A stretch of DNA of 64,000 nucleotides from the NCBI GenBank assembly GCA_020205615.1, contig CM035170.1, forward strand, positions 61,307,322 through 61,371,321, written 5' to 3'. The stretch's first letter is position 1, and each line of letters starts with the position of its first letter. Origin of the DNA: Panax quinquefolius (lineage: Eukaryota; Streptophyta; Magnoliopsida; Apiales; Araliaceae). A model generated the notes under the pieces. That model did not search any database. It saw nothing but the letters and a program-made list of their open reading frames with translations, and was not told the DNA's origin. Below are positions 49,735 to 61,234 of the stretch, piece by piece. The translations under genes and the position numbers were made by a program.

Positions 49735-51364
49735 TCTATTACACCATGTTACATTTTATTATCTCACTTGCACATAATGCTAACATACAAGCCTGTATAC
49801 ATATATATTCAAATACTTCCTATATTATATAGTTACCATTGAAGTGTCACACTTCAATTCATATCATATAGATGTAGCTACTATATAATATAAAATCATT
49901 GCACATACAAATTAATTCCTTCAATTATTCATTCATTAAATTATTTGATGAATGCTTATTCCTTCACTTTGCCACACTAGGCATATTTCACAAGCTCGAT
50001 CTTAAGCTTCTCTCATTCTCCACACTTATTATTCTTTCAATATAATATTTGTGTGACTCAAGCATTTAAATGCTAAACTACCTTAATTAATTATAAGTAT
50101 AACCTTTACGCTTATAATAATTAATATATACTCCATTAGGTATTTAAATGATAACATCCACGATAAAATATTAACTTAAGTTATTTAATATATTAAAATA
50201 ACTTAGTTTTCTTTTATTAATTAACTCCCTTAAAAATACATTAGAAATTATGTATTTTGTCATAACATAAATATTATGTTTTCTCCTAATAAAGATATTT
50301 ACAATTAGAAATTAATTTGCTTATTGTCTCAAGATATTATTCTTAATATAATATCAATTAACTATATATGTATTTACACATGTATATATATTATATATAG
50401 AAAATAGATAATAAGTTTATTTTCTATTATAATAAATTGTTTCCATCAATTTATTTACATATAGAAAATAAGTTTTAATATATTACTAATCATACCTCAT
50501 ACAAAAATATATATAAGTAATATTATTATTCAAAAATAACATTTTCTCCTTTTATTAAAATAACTCAATATTAAAAATTATTTTAATATCCTCTATTAGA
50601 AATATATAATTATTATTTCTCTCTCCCCTATAAATTGTTCCCAAAACAATTTCTTCAAATATTAAATATCCATTTAAAGATATAATGAGTTATGTCACCC
50701 TTTAATAACGTATATATATTTAACGTTATTCGTGACATTAGACTTTCTCATATATTACCATTCTCGAGTAACATATATAAAAGTATCACATATTCAACAC
50801 ACATATTAATTCACTCCTTTACTTAAGTAAATTAAACCTTGTACTATATTACCATAGTTATTTAAGGTTGAACATACACATTATATTATTCCATAACATA
50901 ACTCTCAACTATCAATTAACAAATATTTATTTTTATTAGTTAATTCTCTCAACTAACTCATGTTTCACTATCCAAAACCATTCATGGATAACTTACGCAT
51001 CATCAATAACCTATATTATAATCATACCGCTTATTAGTACACACTCACAAGAAAAAATGACAATTATACATTAATGTCATCCACTTACTACGATATAAAA
51101 TAATCCTATAAACTATTTAATATCGATAGGAATTTTATCCACTTCTTTATCTCAATCAATTATCTCTCGCGATCAATAACATTATATAAAATAATATATT
51201 TATTAATCACAAAAATCACATATTACATGGTTAATATTACCCTATGTAACACATTCCTAAATACCTCGTATCACATAAATGTTTTTATTCGAACCCATTT
51301 CACACTAAGAATTTTATTTACTAAATTCTTATTTTAATATTTTCTGAAAATTCGAGTTTTTACA
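49735..51364 (-). repeat. LTR X, segment 3
   Basis: AT-rich non-coding sequence after the A2 TSD, ending GAAAATTCGAGTTTTTACA at 51364, an LTR-like edge. It joins integrase coding sequence directly, without the roughly 60 bases and PPT found at the equivalent place in A2. No ORF of note. Confidence 0.65.
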
Positions 51365-52062
51365 GGTGAGGATACCTTGATTTCATTTCAGATTCTAACT
51401 CCCAGGTCATTTCCTCAACATCGTGGTTTCTCCACAAAACTTTGACTTGAGGTATAACCTTGGAGCGTAGAATATGTTCCTTTTTATCAAAGATTTTAAC
51501 AGGTACCTCTTCATACGTTAAGTCTTCCGCTATCTCGTCTGGTTCTAACTCAATAATGTGGTTCGGGTCTTCGACATATTTACGAAGCATAGATATGTGA
51601 AAAATATTATGAACACGAGATATATTTGGCGGTAAAACGAGTCTATAGGCCACATTTCCTACTCGATCGATGATTTCAAATGGGCCAATGAATCGAGGAT
51701 TGAGTTTTCCTCTCTTTCTAAATCTCGTAACTCCTTTCCATGGAGCAACCCGTAACAACATATGATCCCCAACGTTGAATTCCACATCCTTTCAATGAAG
51801 ATCAACATAACTCTTTTGTCGATCTTGTGAGGTTTTTATACGTTGCCGGATCATTTGAATCTTTTCCGTTGTCATACGTACTAATTCTGGTTCCAACAAC
51901 GTTGCTTCACCCACCTCATCCCAACATACTGGAGAGCGACACTTGCGTCCATACAACGCCTCAAATAGAGCCATGCCAATACTTGCTTGATAACTGTTGT
52001 TGTAGGAGAATTCCACCAATGGCAAGAACTTATCCCAACTTCCTTTGTAGTCAAGGACACAG
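51365..52062 (-). pseudogene. Tekay-type integrase C-terminal fragment
   Basis: Two minus-strand blocks. The inner one (51792-52062) reads [30 protein letters not shown] and [16 protein letters not shown]. The outer one (51365-51785) reads GPFEIIDRVGNVAYRL, RVHNIFHISMLRKYV and the chromodomain-like VKVLWRNHDVEEMTWELE. It is very close to A2 in sequence. It ends abruptly at about 52062, where a different lineage begins. Its 3' end (stop and PPT) is missing at 51364. Confidence 0.85.
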
Positions 52063-52865
52063 AGTCGACGATGACGGGATGATGATCCCCCGTAATGGAT
52101 ACTAGAACGGCTCCGGCTCCAGAGCCTTCCATGTTCACGGCTCCATCAAAATACATCTTCTATGATTGATGTGTATCGTCCTGATGGTGTTTTTGCAATA
52201 TCATTACCCCATCATTGGGGAATTATGTTTCCAAAGGTTTGAAATACCCTGAAGGTGCGGCGTCCAGTTGATCCGCAATTTCTTGACCTTTGATAGACTT
52301 CTGCGTCACGTAGATGATGTCAAATTATTTGAGGATCAACTGTCATCTGGACAGTCGACAATTTAACATGGGTTTACTGAACACGTACTTGAGAGGATCG
52401 ATGCGGGATATAAGATGGGTTGTGTGACCATGGAGATAATGTTGTAATCTCATGGAGGCCCATGCTAAAGCACAACAAGTTTTCTCAATCAGAGTGTACT
52501 TGTGTTCACTGCTGCTAAACCATTTGCTGAGATAATAAATAGCTCGCTCTTGGCCCTTTATCATCTTTTTGTCCAAGCATGCAGCCCATGACATTATAAT
52601 TGATGGACAGGTACATAAATAGGGGAACATCATCCCTGGGAGGTACCAAAATAGGAGCATTGACTAACTGCTCTTTGATTGTAAGGAAGGCTTTATGACA
52701 CTCATAATTCCATTTCATGGAGGAGTTCTTCCTTAAAAACTTAAAGATACGCTCACAGGTTGCTGTGAGTTGGGAAATGAATCGGCTAATGAAGTTGATT
52801 CTTCCAAAAAATTCCCGTATTTCCTTCTCTGTCTGAGGTATGGGCATTTCTGTGATGGCCTGGAT
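52063..52865 (-). pseudogene. Tat/Ogre-lineage pol remnant: RT end, RNase H, second (archaeal-type) RNase H
   Basis: The minus-strand order matches plant Tat/Ogre pol. RT C-terminal part: MPIPQTEKEIREFFGRINFI and SRFISQLTATCERIFKFLRK. RNase H: ERAIYYLSKWFSSSEHKYT, EKTCCALAWASMRLQHYL and HTTHLISRIDPLKYVFSKP. Then the start of a second RNase H, MYFDGAVNMEGSGAGAVLVS, which is diagnostic for this lineage. It ends mid-domain at about 52062. The RT is interrupted at 52865/55481 by the solo LTR and continues at 55481-55713. Confidence 0.85.
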
Positions 52866-55475
52866 TGTGACGCCCCCAAAATAGGTATACATCACCCATT
52901 CTGAGTTGTCAATACATGGTACAGAAACAACTACAACTTTATTATTACAACAAGAAACTGTGAGTTTGAATACAAATATTATCTTCTGACAATATCTATA
53001 CTCAAATAAATCCTCATCACATTTATTGATACATTATTTTACAAAAATGGTGAGGACTACTAAACAATTCTTTCTAAAACCTTCATTCCATACCCCAGGC
53101 TGCATACTCGCTTATATTCTCGCCTCCCGAGAAGAAAAATGGAACAAAAAGGAAAAAGGGTGAGCTCAACTAGCCCAAGAAAGAATATTATGACTAAGAT
53201 AATATACAACAAATTATCGTTAGTCTTCAACAGGAAAAATCTAATAGAATATAATAGACAACAAATTTTAAATCAATATTCGCAGTGGAAATAATAATTC
53301 ATTAGAAGAGTTAAGTAGAGAATGCAAACTACTATCTTCTATGTATGAATTTAAAAGTTCACCGTCTATCTTTTATCCCTGTAACATCAATCAATATACA
53401 TCTGGAATCAAATATTCATCTTTGCACTATAGGCCAAAGATATTCATCAGTTGGTCATGTTCATCTAAACACCTGTTCATCTTTGCACTACGGGCCAAAG
53501 ATATTCTTCAGAAATCATTCATCTTTGCACTACAGGCCAAAGATATTCCATAATATCATCATTTAAGGCTGAAGATGATGACATTTTTTTTAAAGAAACG
53601 AATCCAGTGAAACAAAATGACAAGGATTAAGGATTAAGGATTCGTACTTGGTTTTATCCATGTCCAAAAATACCTTAAAAATAATCATAGTGGTGTAAAA
53701 TTCAAGAATGATCAAAACATGGATACAATCAAAGCTAGTATCCAGAATAGATATTTTGAACGAAAAGGAAAATTTTCATTTTTCGATGAATAGTGCCGTA
53801 TTCGTAAATAGTGTCGTATACGTGAATAGTGCCGTATACGTGAATAGTAACTCCGACACCAAAAGTTCCAAATTTGATAAAAACTTCAGATCAATATTTC
53901 AACATAATGATATTGAAGAAATAATATCATTACGGAAAAAAATAATATCTCTTACCTCGAAAGATCAAGACTTCTAAAATACTTAAATAAAATATAGTCT
54001 TTGAAGGAACTTGCACCGCCTAACAATACTCAAAGTATACTCAAAATACTCACAAGAATACGCCGATAATATAGAGAGAAAACTTGAGCTTTTGGTGTGA
54101 TTTTCAATTCTAACCTAAGCACCCTATTTATAGGAAAATGCTTAGAACAAAAAGCGAAAAATTTAATAAAATATTAATATATATTATAAATTTCCTTAGC
54201 CCATCTTTGAAGATCTGATTTCAGCAATTAATATCACATGTTAGCCCACTTAAATGCAAAAAAAACGTTTTTCTTTAAAATAATAATTAAAACTTCCAAA
54301 AATCAATTATTTCGGAGCTTTAGAACTTCAATAATTCACAATAAATAGCCCTTTTACCATAAAAATCGAATCTCGCGAGTTTTTATAGGAAATTCAATTC
54401 TCTACAACTTTACAGAAGAAAGTTTTTCCGAATTCCAAACAAAAATTGACCGAAATCCACAAACGGGCGATTTTATAGGCTATAATCAAATTTCAATCAA
54501 TAAATGGGGTCCACCAACATGTTTAACATGTTTTAAACATTTATTGCAACAAAAATACTCTTCCTCCTCGTATACTCATAAATCCTACATTCGTTGTAAA
54601 AATATCACCATTATTATATTATTAAAATAATATATTTAAATGAATTATTTTATCAGAAAAAAAATAAATATTAATTTTCAACAATTGTCATTTTAAAAAA
54701 TTTTCTCCATCTATATCCACATAAAATCAATATTTTTCTCATCATATGAATCAATAATTAATTATTCACAAATAATATTACGTAATCCACAATATTGACA
54801 ACCGTGCGGTTCAAGGAAAGAGGGGCTTTCCAATAAGAATTTCTCCTTCTTGGCGCCAAGCAATTAGGTGACCAAACCTCTCCTTAGATGTAACTTTCTA
54901 GACATTGCCAATAATGTTATCTAATAATATTATTCAGATAATATGAATTATTGCTCGATAATAAAAAATCTTGTAGTAATGACAATTATTGAAACAACAA
55001 AGAATATAAAATATCAATGCAACAATTATTAAATCAATAAAATCTTCGAATAAGAATTATTGTAACCATTATTGAGTAGTGCCTTCTTACGTAAGAATCA
55101 ATAATTGGTGCAATACTGGTAATCTTCTTGTGTTTTAACCAAGTAAGTATTTTAAAAGATAACTGTGAATAACTACTACCAGTTATTTTTAAACAACTTA
55201 TATTTGTCGTTTTCTTTATCCAATCGCTTTCAGTTATGGGGCCCACACATGGGCTGCTACCGCAAATCGTCAATGAATATTCCCCGATAGCATAAATATT
55301 CCACGACCAAACGAATATTCCCAAATAACAATGAATATTTTATAACCACTTGCTTATTTTGAAATATTTGCGTATTTTACCCCTAACTATCCACATTAAT
55401 CACATCAACCCTTACTATTTCAAAATAATAAATAGAGAAAATTAAATTTCATTAATAATAAGTTGGGGTCTTACA
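52866..55475 (-). mobile_element. Solo LTR of the A family (2.61 kb) splitting the Tat RT
   Basis: TGTGACGCCCCC...GTTGGGGTCTTACA with TSD TGGAT (52861-52865 and 55476-55480). It shares A-family blocks: GGGTGAGCTCAACTAGCCCA, three TTTGCACTA(C/T)(G/A)GGCCAAAGATATTC-type units (about 53417-53550), a GTGAATAGTGCCGTATAC run (about 53785-53850) and a TATA box (about 54121-54133). It is more diverged than A1 and A2. The small ORFs inside it are not genes. Confidence 0.92.
53413..53550. repeat. GCACTACGGGCCAAAGATATTC repeat, three units
   Basis: Clean examples of the A-family LTR repeat, each beginning TTCATCTTTGCACTA. Diverged copies occur in every A-family LTR of the window. Confidence 0.8.
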
Positions 55476-55480
55476 TGGAT

Positions 55481-55713
55481 TTTTGTGGAATCCAGCTCAA
55501 TCCTTTGTGGCTGACTAGGAATTCTAGCAACTTGCATAATTTAATGCCAAAGGCGCATTTGGCTGGATTCAACTTCAAGTTATACTTACACAACTTGTTG
55601 AAGAGCTTTCTGAGATGGTCTAGGTGGTCTTCCTCCCTTCGGGATTTGAAAATGATGTTATCCACATAGATCTCTATCTCTTTGTGCATTAAATCGTAGA
55701 GAAGAGTCATCAT
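55481..55713 (-). pseudogene. Tat/Ogre-lineage RT fragment upstream of the solo LTR
   Basis: Minus-strand reading IEIYVDNIIFKSRREEDHLD, then LRKLFNKLCKYNLKLNPAKC and LLEFLVSHKGL. The catalytic box is YVDN rather than YVDD. It joins 52865 once the solo LTR and one TSD copy are removed. Directly upstream is gag-like sequence, so protease and the RT N-terminus have been deleted. Confidence 0.83.
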
Positions 55714-56357
55714 GCCTCACTTGCATTAAAACCCTTTCCACTTGGATTGGCTGGTGGAAGCAGATGTGTAATTTTCTTCTAGCTGTAAGAAGTTTGAGAA
55801 TGTTATCGAGTGAGTCCCCTAAGGGTGTGAACACTCGGTTATGTCTGACTTCTCCAATTTTTGGCAATAAAGGGTTTGATGACTGAGCTTGAAAAGGGGA
55901 GTAGTTTCTCCTCTGATAGGCATACTTTGATTTCCTTTTTGTCCTTGTAGTATCAAGGAAGCATCCTCCTCTTTCTTCTTATGAATCCTTCGGGTGTTGT
56001 TTCCATAACATCCAAACTGGATGTTCTCAGCTACAACTTTTAGAGTGGTAAGGTCTTGAATCTTCCTGACTTCAATCTCATCTCAGCCATTTCTTCGTGT
56101 TTGATCATTTCGGAGAATGGTTTGCCAATGCTAGCTAAAACTCTCTAATAGAAGGGAGCTTCTTGAATGTCTATAAAGGTCATCACCATTTCAGACTCAG
56201 TTATAAAGGGAATAACTTGAGCAGCCAGACGCCTCCATCTTTGGGCATACTCTTTAAAGGACTCATTGGCTTGTTTCCACTGACCTTTGTAATTTGGTAC
56301 CGATCTAGAGCCATCTGAGTTTGGAAACTATACTAACTGAGGAAAGCATGAGCTAGC
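55714..56357 (-). pseudogene. Tat/Ogre-lineage gag fragment
   Basis: Minus-strand segments ESFKEYAQRWRRLAAQVIPF, ESEMVMTFID and MAEMRLKSGRFK (about 56070-56290) are typical Tat gag. Further downstream is RVFTPLGDSLDNILK (about 55790-55840). Frames are broken by several stops. It is cut at 56357 by copia D; CTAGC (56353-56357) should be the left TSD of D. Confidence 0.75.
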
Positions 56358-58237
56358 TGTTAGGTTTGTAATATTCATAACGCAATCAAATTGCATAAAA
56401 AGTGCGGAAGCGTGTAAAAATCGAGTTTAAAAAATTTACAAACCATATACGGATCATCCTTTATGCATAATTATTAATTAAGCGAAAAGATAAAGAATAA
56501 ATCATACCCTTGAAGATCGAGCTTCCTCAGGTACAAGTTCACCTCCAAATCCTTTCGCGTTCAATCTTGAATCCACCGGGTTTGGTTCCTTCCTTTGATC
56601 AACGTAAGCCACCCAAATGTTTGGCCTCTAGAGGTGATCCACCAGGAAGAATAAAATTCAAGAAGAAGGGTTGGTTGGCTAAACCCTAGTTTTCTATCTC
56701 TATAGAAAAAAGTGTACTCTCCCAACAATTGGAATTATTACGTTGTTGAAAAATCAACAACCCATACCACCCATAATAAGACTCCTCTTATTTATAGATG
56801 TGGGCAACCCACCTTAACAATTAAGGAATTGGGTTTTTAATTAATTAATTCTTTTTTAATTAATTAAGCTCCCTAATCTTATTAGGGATAATTAATTAAA
56901 CTCCTTTAACTAATTTTCCTCCCTAATCCAATTAGGAATAAATGAGAATACTTATATTAAATTAATTCCTAAACTCTTTTAGAAATTAAAATAATAATAA
57001 TTGTAATAATATTAATAAGACTCCTCTTATTAATTTATATTTAATATTTCTAAAATATTAAATAATAAATATTAAGCTATTTAATTTATTACTATCACCA
57101 TAGATTAAATTAAATATACTTAACTATATTATTACGATTATGCCATTAACTTCTTAAATAATTATTCTTCCTTTTTATGGTGTGACCCTTTAGGTTCTCC
57201 ATATTAAGCCCAGGTTGTGAATAAATCAATTAGAACAATTCTAATCTTATTTAAATAAATAAATTAAACAATTAATTTATTTAAATAATATTTATTCTCT
57301 GATAGGGATAAGCCTCCCTAGCGATCAACGACTTTCCGGATAATATAGATTTCAACATTAATCATTAAAGAACCTTTGAGTAAATAGTTCTGTATGCAAT
57401 TCAATCCTTCCACCATCTGATGTCCCAATTAAATATAAGACATGGAATTCTTGTCAAGTCTTATTTTATTTAATTATATGTATTTCGACTCTTAAATGCA
57501 CTGACTCCAAATAATGCAAATTAGAAACTCCTTTCTAATTTCATTACGCTTATAACCAGGACTCTTTGGGTTGTCATTTATCGAATCACATAGGACATTT
57601 CTCTTCTTTTATTAGAAGTGGTAGATTCTTTATTGATCATACATTATCTCCATGTACAACTTATTATACCCAAGCATACCCTTTGATATACCCTAAGGGT
57701 CTTAAGGAATAAGTCAAAGTATAACTCATCATACACAAGATACTATGATGATCTCAAGTCCAAGGATCACTTGTCTTACTATCACTACTGAATTTCTATT
57801 GACAAGCAAATAAAACTCCATTAGGTATTCCTTAGCGAGCCACGTTCGATGAACTTATTCTCTAATAAGCACCTACATACTTGCTTTAGTGTCTCCACAC
57901 AAATGATCATGAGATCAATCATCCTCATCCAATGAGCAAGCAGCGTATGTACCCGATCTATCCGGGATTCACTAATCCCCGATTTAGTAATCCAACGATT
58001 GGGAACTATTTTAGTTTTAAACTTTCTAAGAATTTAGATCTCATTAGAATGATCATCATCATTATTCTAAAAGCATTGCTTAAAACTATGGGTTTATCAC
58101 ATATTATAAAAACAACATCATGTAGATAATTAAAAGCCTTTAATAAATTAATACTTTTTATTAATAAATGAATAAGATTGTTACAAAGTATATGCTTTAT
58201 CATCAAACATGATTGGCTTGTATGCATACTACTTTCA
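56358..58237 (-). repeat. Copia D 3' LTR
   Basis: TGTTAGGTTTG...TACTACTTTCA is the reverse complement of the C LTR. A minus-strand TATA box CTATAAATAAG is at about 56790-56800. An ORF at 57932-58129 lies within it and is not a gene. Confidence 0.93.
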
Positions 58238-58249
58238 ATCTCCCACTTG
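58238..58249 (-). other. Polypurine tract of copia D
   Basis: The minus strand reads CAAGTGGGAGAT, adjacent to the 3' LTR. Confidence 0.85.
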
Positions 58250-60320
58250 CACTAAAAACCCGATCGTCATGGTAACTCATACTCTTCTTCTAAAGTGGCG
58301 ATTATCCTGTTTGTTGGATAAGCTTTAGTTAATGGATATGTAATGTTGTTCATGAGAGTCCACTATCTCTATAGTGATTTCCCATCTTTCAATGATTCTA
58401 ATAATCAAATGAAAGTGCCACAACACATGTTTAGATCCAAGATGAGACTTAGGAACTATTCCTAGTTACGTAATGAACTTTTAATCCAAACAATCAACTT
58501 GCGACTTCATTTATAGCTATATACTTTGTCTTTATCACTAAACCAACAACTCTTTCTTTGTTTGGAACCTTTCGATTCAACTGCACCTTTATTCAAGAGT
58601 AACACTTTACCTTAAAGTGGATTTTCTGTCGTCTTGGTGCATGCGAAAAACTTGAGTCATTAAGCCCTCTAGTTTTAATTCGGACCCACCATGTATATCT
58701 CACATCCTTAGTGCCGGGTTAAGAACTTTAAGATGTTTTCAACGTCTTCACGATGATCTTCTCCGAGAATATGACCAATCGACATCGGTCTCGTATATTT
58801 CATTGCATACATGATTGTCACTCATGCGATCTCTCTTCTTTGGAGTCTATGGGGACTATTAAGAGATACACTCCATAGCTCATCGACATGAGACATCTCT
58901 TGGAGTTTTCCATGCTAAACGACTTTAGCATCAAATGAATATCGTTCCTTGGGTTAAATCGAGCATCCTCTTAAATCTATCTATATAGATTTATATCCCC
59001 AATTAAGATACTCTTCCAAATCATTCATGGAGGATTGTTTAGACAACTTTATCTTTCTTGATTGTAGCATTGGTATGTAATTCCTCATCCGTAGTATATC
59101 AACATATAATACTAGAAATTTCACGCTCCCGCTCTCACCTTTGTCCCTTTTGTACACACTAGAAGTCTTTACCTCATCGAATGTAACTCTGGATCATCAT
59201 CTTCTATGATGTGTACCTCATCATCATCATCCATGATGAATCCATACCTCCTAGGTATCTTTGGTACTATTCGATTCTGATTCGGTTGTGGTACAATAGA
59301 ATTATCTCTATGAGGTTCCTCTTATTTGACTTATAGTATTTTGTGGTTCTTGAACTTTTCAAGATCTATTATCCTCCCACTAGCCCTTTTAATGATAAAC
59401 ACCTTTATCTTAGAAGGGCGTGTTTCATAACAAACACCTTTTGCTAAGTTGGATTATAGAACATATACCTAAACTTACTTTAGGATGTCCCACAAATCGA
59501 CACTTGTCAAATCTTGTCCCAAGCTTATCCTTTTGAAACCTTTTCACATAAGTTGGAACCCCTTATCTTAACATACTTAAGATTAGGAATCCTCCACCAT
59601 CCATAACTTTTATGGAGTCTTGGGGTAGGATTTTGAGGTTACCATTTTAAATAGATATCGACCATTTCTAGGACATTATCCCAAAGGATCTTTGGAATGT
59701 CGGTAAAATCATTATGGACCGCACCATGTCCAACAAGATACGATTTTTCTTTCGGATACATAAATCATTTATTACATATCGGGAGGTGTCCATTATGAAA
59801 AACCATTTGAGATGATCAGAAACTTATTGCACAAGTATTTATTCCTTGATCTAATCAAAGAATCTTAATACTTTGCCAATTTGTTTCACTTCGAATTCTT
59901 TGAACCTTTCAAATAATTCACACTTGTATTTCAACAAATACACACATTCAACTCTTTGAATAATCATCTCCTTTTCTTATACTAATTTGTTCGATATGCA
60001 AAATTATTTTCATGTAAGTCAGTATACAAAATTTATTAAGTAATATTCGATTCTATACAAAACATTATTATTATAAATAGAACAACAATTGTTCTTAATT
60101 ATAATACCAAAAATTTTATTGTCCAACAATAAAATGGAAATAATGTTTCTAACAAGAATTGGAATACAATAACAACTTATTGACTTAATAGATTTGCCGT
60201 AAGCGATCTTAAACTATAAGTTTCTATAGCTAATGTAGTGAACCTTTGCTTCATTTTCCACACATAGGATTACTTATATTTGTTTAGCTTTCTACTTCTA
60301 ACTTGGTCCTTTCATAAATC
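58250..60320 (-). pseudogene. Copia D shortened pol
   Basis: Reverse-complement match to 17340-19390 of C, with the same missing RT core. The minus strand at 59098-59106 reads TATGTTGAT, followed by ATA, giving YVD in place of YVDD as in C. Integrase-end, acidic-linker and RNase H remnants are recognisable but interrupted throughout. Confidence 0.75.
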
Positions 60321-60400
60321 TATATTTATGATAACCAAAGTTGGTATCCAATACCCAAGTAGAACCTTGACTTAAAGAAAAATTTATTTCAATCATGAAC
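60321..60400 (-). pseudogene. Copia D protease remnant
   Basis: TWVLDTNFGYH at about 60330-60365 on the minus strand. Asn replaces the Gly of DTG; C has Asp there. Confidence 0.6.
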
Positions 60401-61234
60401 AAAAAACTATTATGTAACCAAACTTCACTAAGCTTCTTTGGTTAGCCTCTGCAAGATGCTTCTCGTGAGTTTCTTTCCGATGTCCGGGCTTATTGCGGTG
60501 GAAGCAAACTCCTTTGCTATCCGTGTCGATTTTGTTCTTATTATCCTTTGTTTACTCCTTTCTATTTTACCTTCTTTTGAATCAATCTTCTTTTCGGAAG
60601 ATCCTTTGGCCCCTACCAGTAAGACATTGTCTTTCTTGGTTGGAAAGTGACTCTCAACATTTTTCAACATGTTAAGCAAATCAACGAAGCTGATATCTAG
60701 CTTGTTTATATGAAAAATTCACAACAATTGTGAAAGGAGTCCGGGAGTGAGTGCAAGATCAAATCTTGGCTCAACTCTCCATCCGTGACAAAACCGGTTG
60801 TCTAATTGATCAATCAAATTGATTATGTTAAGAACTTTTTATGCATCTTTATAGTGCCATTGGCCATTCTAGATCGGAAGAGCTCCTTAGATATCGATAT
60901 CTATCGGTCCTACTTTCCTCACCATCAACTACTTGATGTGTAGGAATATAGTAGAAGTATCCATAGTTTCATCTTGTGAAGAAGCTTGTTACTCGTGGAT
61001 CTGAGCATGATGCGTTGAGCCAATGTGCATCATCTTGCCACTTTCTAAAAGTAGCAATCTCTTCCTCGGAGGCATTATGCGCAACCATTGCGAGGATATA
61101 GGCGTATTAAGGACATAAGATAGCTTTTCAGCCATGAGAACTTTTCTCAATTTCCTTAACCAATCCGTTTAATTCGGTCTGATTAATTTAGCATCTAATA
61201 TGCTTCTTGATGATAGTAATTTTAGACTTTGTAA
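60401..61234 (-). pseudogene. Copia D gag
   Basis: Colinear with C gag. The start codon equivalent is AAG instead of ATG. The codon-21 TAA is at 61169-61171, the same stop as in C. An 83-codon block (60428-60679) retains MLNMLKNVESHFPTKKDN and VLLVGAKGSSEKK. The zinc knuckle, read in the neighbouring frame, is CFHRNKPGHRKE (60495-60506 covers CFHR), again with Arg for the second Cys. Confidence 0.8.

Noticed and set aside
51881..52156. 91-codon ORF as a novel protein
   Set aside because: It is half Tat RNase H and half out-of-frame Tekay integrase across the junction at about 52062.
52515..52895. 126-codon ORF as a single gene
   Set aside because: It crosses the edge of the solo LTR at 52866, so its first residues come from LTR sequence and only the rest is Tat RT/RNase H.
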